Both the position numbers and the translations under genes were made by a program. Below, one piece after another: positions 57,651 to 64,000 of a DNA stretch of 64,000 nucleotides (positions are counted from its first letter, which is position 1; every line of letters starts with the position of its first letter). The notes under the pieces are model-generated. The model did not search any database and was not told the DNA's origin. It saw only the letters and a program-made list of their open reading frames with translations. The DNA is taken from NCBI GenBank assembly GCA_014905825.1, contig JACGCN010000028.1, positions 372,001-436,000 on the forward strand. Reading direction: 5' to 3'. The DNA comes from Lyophyllum atratum. Lineage: Eukaryota > Basidiomycota > Agaricomycetes > Agaricales > Lyophyllaceae.

Positions 57651-59048
57651 ATGACTCTTATCTTGGTGCGTCGACTTCAGCGGCTCTGATCACAGTCTTC
57701 TCATTCTTGATCCAGGTAACTGGCATCAACGGGTTTGTCGGGTCCCATGTGGTCTTGCAACTCATCGAGGCTGGTTATAAAGTTCGCGGGTGGGTCTTTG
57801 TAACTCAAGCATTGTTTCCAAACGATGATGATGTTTTCGATTCCATTAGCACTCTCCGCGGCGGCAAGGTCGACAACTTCAGGAATGTTTTCGGTTCCAA
57901 GTTTCCTGCTCTCGAGGTGGTGCAAGTTGATGATGTTGGCACTGGAGACCTCACTGACGCCTTGAAAGGTACCTTCATTCATTCTATTATTTTTTGTCTC
58001 GGGATTCAATCATAAGACACCTTCAGGCGTCGACGCCATCATACATGTCGCATCACCCTGGCCCCACAAAGGACCCGGTCCCAAGGAGTGCCTAAGTGTA
58101 AGCTATCAGATTCGCGATTTGAGTTTCCTACTCATCCATAAAAGATCGCCGTCGAAGGCTACCTCAACGTCCTTCGCCAGGCTCTCAAAAATGGTGTTAC
58201 TAAAGTCGTCATGACAGGAAGCTGGGCTTCGAGTATCGATCGTATGTCCATCTGACGCGATATCCTTGCATTCCTGATCTCATATTGCCTTACAGCTACT
58301 CTCAAGCAAGCCTTCGATGGCCATGTCAGCACCGAGAAAGGTTGGATTCTATATCCCGACATACATCGATACTGACTGATCACCTCAGACTGGGGAAACG
58401 TCACTGAAGATGAATTACTCGCCGGAGAACACGATCCCGTATGGACCTACATCGCGGCCAAGACCCTCGCCGAACGCGTGGCTTGGAAGTTCGCGGAATC
58501 AGAGCGTTCCTTGGATCTCTCAATCGGTAAGCCACAAGACCACCCAATATATGATGTCAGCTCATGGCTACTCTCCAGTCGCCCCCCCCTTTATCTACGG
58601 ACAGTTCGCTCCCGGCTTTCCCCTGCCAGAGCAGAGCACCATGAGCACTAATCAGCACATCTATACCCTGTTCAAGGGTGCCATTCCGCCTCCTCTTCCT
58701 CCGTTGTTCTGCGACGTCCGTGATGTTGCCAAGGCACATGTTGCGGCCCTACTCGCGCCCAAGTGCGTCTCCAGCATTGAAGAGAAACGCTTCCTTATTT
58801 CTGGCGGCTTCTTAATCTGGAAGGACGTGGTCGAGTATTTGCATCAGACTCGCCCCGAACTCGAGGACCGTCTCCCCGCGCTTGATGCCGCGTTTCCCGC
58901 GTTTCCCGGTCCCCCATCTACTATTGACGCGACGCATGCCAGGACAGTCCTTGGGATGGAGAAGTACCACACCTGGAAGGAGACGATTGATGGCGCGGTC
59001 GAGGGATTGTTGGAGGCTGAGAAGGCTTGGAACGCCGTCGATGCTTAG
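57651..59048 (+). CDS. Extended SDR NAD(P)-dependent reductase (dihydroflavonol/cinnamoyl-CoA reductase-like)
   Basis: Exons 57651-57665, 57716-57789, 57850-57968, 58027-58097, 58145-58241, 58296-58340, 58389-58526 and 58579-59048; 342 residues. The 15-nt first exon gives MTLIL before VTGINGFVGSHVVLQLIEAG, the Rossmann motif TGxxGFxG. The substrate loop has IIHVASPWPHKGPG. The active site is WTYIAAKTLAERVAW (YxxxK), with the upstream Ser in MTGSWASS. It follows two carbonyl reductases on the same strand, which suggests a local carbonyl-detoxification or secondary-metabolism neighbourhood; this is inference only. Substrate unknown. Confidence 0.9.
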
Positions 59049-59571
59049 GAAAGTAGTGGTCAGCGCTGGGTATGTGTTTGGGAGTTTTAAGAGGGCTTCT
59101 AGTAACTTGTGGGTTGGGATGAGTTATATGTTTTAAGACGATCACTTAGGCTGTGCCGCTGCGCATAGAAACTCCTCCATTCGTTTAAATGAGGGATGGG
59201 AATCCTCTGTCGAGTCATTATCTGACCCACACTTTTCCAGTGCAATACTCATCTCTCAAAACCCTATTTTCTTTCCATGGCTCTTATCTTAGTACGCGCT
59301 TCCATAGGCTCCATATTGGCAAGCTTCCATCAAGCACAAAACCAAGACACCAGCTCTCATAATCACTGACGTTTCGAAGAAAACTACAGTTACGTATGTA
59401 TGTGACAGTCGATTTCGGGATGACAAGAATTGGTGTTGCCGCCATGAATGGCCGTCGGAAATTCGAATTGGAAGGGTTACATAGTCACTGTAGAGCCCTG
59501 AATAGTTGAATCATGTCGTTAGGTCATCGAGAACATTGCTCGTATAATCAAGAATTTTCCCTCCTCCAGCG
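59049..59571. other. Intergenic, no gene seen
   Basis: Terminator region of the SDR gene and upstream flank of the tRNA. A second MALILV-like start (ATGGCTCTTATCTTAGTACG at 59,278) resembles the SDR first exon but no further exons follow. Confidence 0.5.
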
Positions 59572-59676
59572 TCTTTGCTAGTATATCGGTTAGTACACGC
59601 GCTTGTCATGTATGTCTCTGTCCAGAGCGAAGCACAATATACGCGCGAAAGCTGGGTTCGACTCCCAGGCAGAGAG
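59572..59676 (+). tRNA. trnD-GUC: tRNA-Asp (anticodon GTC) with a 33-nt intron
   Basis: The acceptor stem TCTTTGC pairs with GCAGAGA (one G-U) with discriminator G. A box TAGTATATCGGTTAGTA and B box GGTTCGACTCC are intact. Anticodon stem CGCGC (59598-59602) pairs with GCGCG (59643-59647); the loop TTGTCA-C carries anticodon GTC at 59605-59607. The intron 59609-59641 follows the base 3' of the anticodon, the canonical position. Removal leaves 72 nt. A run of six T starts about 4 nt downstream (pol III terminator). Confidence 0.93.
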
Positions 59677-60163
59677 ACTTTTTTCTTCTTTTGCACAATC
59701 TTCATCAGATACGCAGTATGCGACTGTTCACAGGTCCACAGCCCAGGGAGTCAGTACTAGTCAGTGACGGGCCACTTCTTAAGGTGAATATGCACCTCGC
59801 GGGTCTACATTTCACCTCGGTACACATTGCCTGAGATCTATAAAATTTGTGGCATTGACTGGATAAATATGAGTACCTATAACGAGTATTACGGGGGAGC
59901 GCGCAGTACAGCCGCATGTATATGTTCTACTTTTGCTGCTGCAGAGGGGTGAGGTTCGTAAAGCGCAAAACATAAAGAGAAAGGAGTAAAATGAGGACTA
60001 TTTGACATGATCGCAAGGAAAAAAACAGGAAAGCACCAGCGATGAAGCGACGGGAAAACAAGTATGGACAAAGAAAGAAAAGGAAGAGCATGGCATAGGG
60101 AAAACAACCAAAAGGAATGGGAAACTCAAACAACGTAGTGTCCACTCTCACAATCCCTGGGTC
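59677..60163. other. Intergenic
   Basis: The left end holds the pol III terminator of the tRNA (T-run near 59,680-59,695). The rest is the 3' flank of the sugar kinase. Confidence 0.5.
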
Positions 60164-63033
60164 TCAAACGATCCCCTTCACCAGCATCCCCTCCAAGCGA
60201 CAATACTCAGGGACAATGGCCGCATAGGTCATGAAAGCATCCACATCCGGCTCAGCCACCTTCGCCAGCCCCATCTGGGCCTCGACATCCGCCGTTGGTA
60301 ATGCAACAACTGGTGTTAACGGTGTCGGGCTGGTGGGTGCCCCGCTACCCGTGCCATTCGCGCCAATCATCCCGGCAGAGAGGAGATTCGTATCAGGCGT
60401 CGTGAACGCAGTCGAAGGCGCAGATAACCCTGGGCTCAAGAGGCTCCCTAGCGAGTCCACCGTCGAACCCGTTTGCGTCCGCACCCTGGAGCTATAGCCA
60501 AGGTCCACTCCAGTAGAACCAGAACCGAAGGTGCTTCCAGCACCATACATTCCTCCTCCAATCACACCGACCCCTCCCAGCCCAAGACCAATACGATCCT
60601 GCATCTCACGTTCTCTTCGCTCGCGCTCGAGCTCCTCATCCTCCTCCTCTTCCACAAAGACCGTCGCGCCCAGCCCAAGCCCTGATCGACCACTTCCAAT
60701 TCCTCCCACACCCGTGCTGGCGCTCAAACCAGCTCCGGCGAGACTATACGACGTGCCAGCCGCGCTCCCCGCTCCTACACTGCTCCCAGCCCCAGCCAAA
60801 CCATTCACATTCGTCCGCAGCGCCGCTCCACCCGTCGCCACCCATCTCTTCCCCAGCACTCTCCGCCCCTCCTCCTCGAACCCGACCAACCCCACGCCCA
60901 TACCGTCCCGATCCCTCGCCCATACCCACCGCGCAACATACGAAGCCCCGAGTGCAGCTCGCCCCGGGAAGCCACGAGCGGGCGCGTTGCGATGCGGGCT
61001 GACCTGCGCTGCCTCGACCTGGGAGGAGGGCACGAGCACAGAGGCGTTAAAGACGTCGCCTACAAGGTTCGCGACGGAAGGGAAGTTTGCAGCGGCGCCA
61101 GTGGCGAGGACGCGCGTGGGGAGCGGGGTGAAGTCATACGGGTCGAAGGGGAGGCCTAGACTCGACAGCATCAGCGCTGACGCCCGAACATGTGGCTGTG
61201 CTTGTGGGGCTGGGGAAGATGAGTTAGGGTTGGAGGCAGGTTTGCGTGGGGTGCCGAGGACGCCTGTGGCTAGCATGCGCGACCATTTGACGCGGAAAGC
61301 GAGGATCTGGGACTCGACGAGACACCGGGGGTTGGCACGGAGGTCGCGGAACTCGGTCACTTTGATGCCAGTCTCGAAGCGGTAGATGCCTTTGACATGG
61401 GAGAAGGGGAAGCTGTCGTTCTGGAGATACCAGAAACTGAAGAGCTTGTCATCGAGTCTAAAGCTGAGGCGTCAGAGGTTTCGATCGTATGACGGGCTAG
61501 AGAACTCACCCTATTGAACCGCCAGGAGGGACAATGGCAACCAGCCGATCGAACGCACTCCAGCTCTTTGTGTACATGTCACGGACCAGAGCTCTTGGTA
61601 CGTCCGCGTTTCTGCTAGATAACATGGCGATGTATTTCCTTTTCTCCCCAGGGTCCTGGGCTGGATGAGGAAACAGATTATAGAGGCGTGTCGGAATATA
61701 ATGTTGTGCTGGTGTCAGCAATACATCCATGGGTCCAAAGGAGAGCACAGCATCGTTTTGAGAAGGTAATAGCGAGAGATAAGACGATAGATAGTCTGAC
61801 GTAAACGGAGCTACGATCGCATCTGTCTCGAAGTCAGTACATGTCGACTAAATCAGAATGCTTGTCACATACCCGGTTCAAATCCATAGCGTTCCACTAG
61901 ATATCGAGAAACATTTCCAGCACGTCTTCCACCCCCAGAAACATCCACATCCCCGAGCCAACCTCGTACCCTCCTTCCCTCTTCCCGACTACCGCCGACA
62001 ATGTCTAGAACACCCTCGTCCCAATATCCTGATGCGCCCGGTTGTCCTGCGTTGACTGAACTCGGGTTCGCACCATGCACCCACATGCCAGTGGCGCAGG
62101 CCTCCGCCTCGCCCATACTCATCCATTTACCAGCAATTAGACTGCCAAGGAAGGCGCTCGCAAGCTGAACGCGGCCTGTCCGCGCCCATACGTCTTGTGG
62201 CCAGCTTTCCCGAACCCGCAAGAGCTGAGCGGCGACCAGGGATGCGTTAGCACATGTGCCAACTCGGTTGACCATGTGATCTGGCCCACCCAGGAGAGCT
62301 TCAATCGCGAGCGCATGCGTGTGTGAGGAGATGTCTAGTGCGATGGGTGTAGTGGGAAGAGAAAAGGAATGGGCAGGGAAATGATTGTGTAGGAGAATGT
62401 GAGGGTCTAGTGATGAGAGTGATGGTACAGTCGTAGATTTCCACCAGACTAGAGCATGCTAAAACAAAGTCGTGAGTACATAAAAGATAGAATATCTGTC
62501 TTCACGTACTTGCGCAGCTCCTCCAATGGACCTTATCCTTGACAAATCGTGGTTTCGAGACAGCTTCTCGAGGAGCATGTCTATTATAAAATGTCACGTG
62601 AGTCAGAATAGTGATCGAGATCGGACACGTGTAAAGGGAGATTGTGCCAAATCGAGCGAATCAGTTGGACGCCAAAAATTTTGGTTCCGTTTCGCCTGCA
62701 CACGTCGTAAAATGCCATGGAACCTTTGACTCACCAAGGCCCTTGATCCACATTTCCACAGGAGTAGTATAAGCATCCCCGGGTGTCGTGAAAATTCCAC
62801 CCTGTGTTCTGAAGACCCCAGACGAAGCAAGTGGGAGGAACGCAGATCAGAGGAAAGGAAGAAAAATGACACAAGATATGTACGCACTGGTATTCCGGTA
62901 GTTCCGTATCAAAATCCACACTCTCCACCCCCACAAGCTCTAGACTCTCGTCGACAATTGTCGCCCGCAGCTGGTCCGTAGCCAGCTCGAGACCCAGGAA
63001 GAGGGCCTGTCCGGTTTTATGCCCAGTAGACAT
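60164..63033 (-). CDS. FGGY-family carbohydrate kinase, xylulokinase-like
   Basis: Exons 62888-63033, 62735-62808, 62510-62580, 61873-62458, 61510-61822 and 60164-61457; 827 residues. The N-terminal lobe has ALFLGLELATDQLRATIVDE and TQGGIFTTPGDAYTTPVEMW, then IRSIGGAAQHALVWW. The C-terminal lobe has LATGAAANFPSVANLVGDVF, the adenosine-site pattern, followed by ALGASYVARW. The family phosphorylates D-xylulose to xylulose 5-phosphate, joining xylose use to the pentose phosphate path. It is about 250 residues longer than usual because of an Ala/Gly/Ser-rich and Glu-rich insertion (about residues 575-780, with FVEEEEDEELERERREREM). Confidence 0.9.
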
Positions 63034-63570
63034 CTATTTTGGTTTGGCGAAATATGAGGGTTGGGTCGACGTGGTATCCGGCGCAAGGCAGAGCTGTAGC
63101 ACAGGTGCGGTATGTGGGCGGCGCGTGGCGGTGAAAGATGCAACTTGAATTATGGCTCGACCGTAAAATGGAACGGGAAGGTGCAAGTCCAGTGGAAGAA
63201 GTGTCGGCAGGGAAGAGAAACGTTAGTCGTCGTCCTGGTGGTTGGTCGTGGAGAAACAATGAAGTGCCAACGCACGTCGTTCACAAAAAAGATGGATCCT
63301 CGTCCTTTCGAATTCTCAGGCCTTCGCGTCCCATCCATCACACCTTTTATTACATAAGCTGCCACTCTCGGCGCTTTCTCACACTTGAAGTGGCGGTTAT
63401 TCAGATTTCCCCTGACAACTCCCACTGTAAGCAGTCTGCAGCCTGCAGGAGGAGGTCTGAACGACTTATTTATTTCCAGAGGACGCTCAGCTCTGGAATA
63501 CGGAGATTATATCCGCCTCACCGTTTCCTGATGGAGCATGACCGCGGATAATGAGCGATTGTTCGCTAGA
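63034..63570. other. Intergenic, promoter of the sugar kinase
   Basis: No additional gene seen. Confidence 0.5.
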
Positions 63571-63980
63571 ATGGAGCTATGTCTTGCTTCTCTGTTACTT
63601 AGTTGTCTGAAAACCGTTGTGGCGACAGATTAGCGGAAGGTAAGCATCAACTATCAGTCACTCACTTTTTTTGCTCATTTCTCTGCCAGAACCGTATTGT
63701 GAAACGTTAGTACAAGTTGTATTCGTATCTCGAAACGGAGACAGAAGAACGTATGAAAGGCTACCGTATCGTTGCACAAGCGCTCTCCGATAGTTCTGCG
63801 GTCTATGATCAACGCTCTTCAATTCCTAGCTCCAGAGGCGAAAGCAGATCTAAAATCAGATAATGGAATTGTGGGAAGCCCCAGGGATTACATTCCGACA
63901 TCGATTTTGAACGTCATGAGAACTCAAGCACAGACTGGGATTGGCATTTCTTGCTTCCTGATATTGGATCAAGATCCGTG
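63571..63980 (+). pseudogene. Possible histidine-acid-phosphatase remnant
   Basis: A hydrophobic start (MELCLASLLLSCLKTVVATD, then a stop) is followed by an intron-like stretch (GTAAGC...CCAG) and EPYCETLVQVVFVSRNGDRR. The latter resembles the active-site entry of histidine acid phosphatases, in which RHG is expected; here the His is Asn. The frame closes about 20 codons later. Either a decayed gene or a chance similarity at the window edge. Confidence 0.3.
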
Positions 63981-64000
63981 AGGACGACACGCTCCATCCA

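Noticed and set aside
59278..59300. Second SDR-like first exon (ATGGCTCTTATCTTAGTACG)
   Set aside because: No Rossmann-fold exon follows, so it is at most a relic of a duplicated start.
60531..61385. 284-codon open frame on the plus strand
   Set aside because: It is antisense to the last exon of the sugar kinase; the Ser/Pro/Arg composition is the complement of the Ala/Gly-rich insertion.

Overview
The window is nuclear DNA of a filamentous basidiomycete, most likely an agaricomycete. Genes are split by many short GT-AG introns (about 49-66 nt). The cytochrome P450, fungal SLATT protein, aldo-keto reductases and Ngaro/DIRS-like tyrosine-recombinase retroelement all look like agaricomycete families. 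There are no operons or ribosome-binding sites. I built exon models by hand and checked that phases close; they are not RNA-supported.

Layout. 0-1 kb: 5' part of a P450 on the minus strand. 1.9-3.3 kb: broken F-box gene. 3.9-13.4 kb: five copies of a small secreted cysteine-peptide precursor, with remnants of a broken aldo-keto reductase. 13.9-18.9 kb: Fab1/PIKfyve-like lipid kinase. 20.5-24.3 kb: damaged alcohol oxidase. 24.8-25.5 kb: splicing factor Dim1. 26.3-33.4 kb: two other small secreted-peptide candidates, lectin-like debris and a cyclin-domain gene whose 3' end is amplified as tandem exon/intron modules. 33.9-36.4 kb: large inverted repeat carrying copies six and seven of the cysteine-peptide gene. 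37.2-44.0 kb: tyrosine-recombinase retroelement, ending close to cyclophilin H (44.1-45.0 kb). 46.4-53.1 kb: SLATT-domain protein, tandem kinase-fold pair (second copy broken) and an intact F-box gene. 53.9-59.0 kb: tandem aldo-keto reductases with C-terminal hydrophobic tails, then an extended SDR reductase. 59.6 kb: intron-containing tRNA-Asp. 60.2-63.0 kb: xylulokinase-like FGGY kinase. The right edge holds a possible decayed phosphatase.

The most striking content is the seven-copy peptide family. Each copy encodes a 71-82 residue preproprotein: signal peptide, propeptide, Arg-Arg site, then a mature peptide of about 18-19 residues with spacing C-x5-C-x4-C-x4-C. Six copies split the coding sequence at the second Cys codon, so exon 2 (35-38 nt) encodes only the C-terminal half of the peptide. 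All copies share a TATA box 73-78 nt upstream of ATG, a 5'-UTR motif (CAGAGCCGGTCTCTTC or close variant) and a conserved element of about 60 nt downstream. Leader and peptide core evolve differently: copies 1-3 share leaders but have divergent cores, whereas copies 4 and 5 have divergent leaders but identical 19-residue cores. This is consistent with a rapidly duplicating secreted-signal or defence-peptide locus; its function is unknown.
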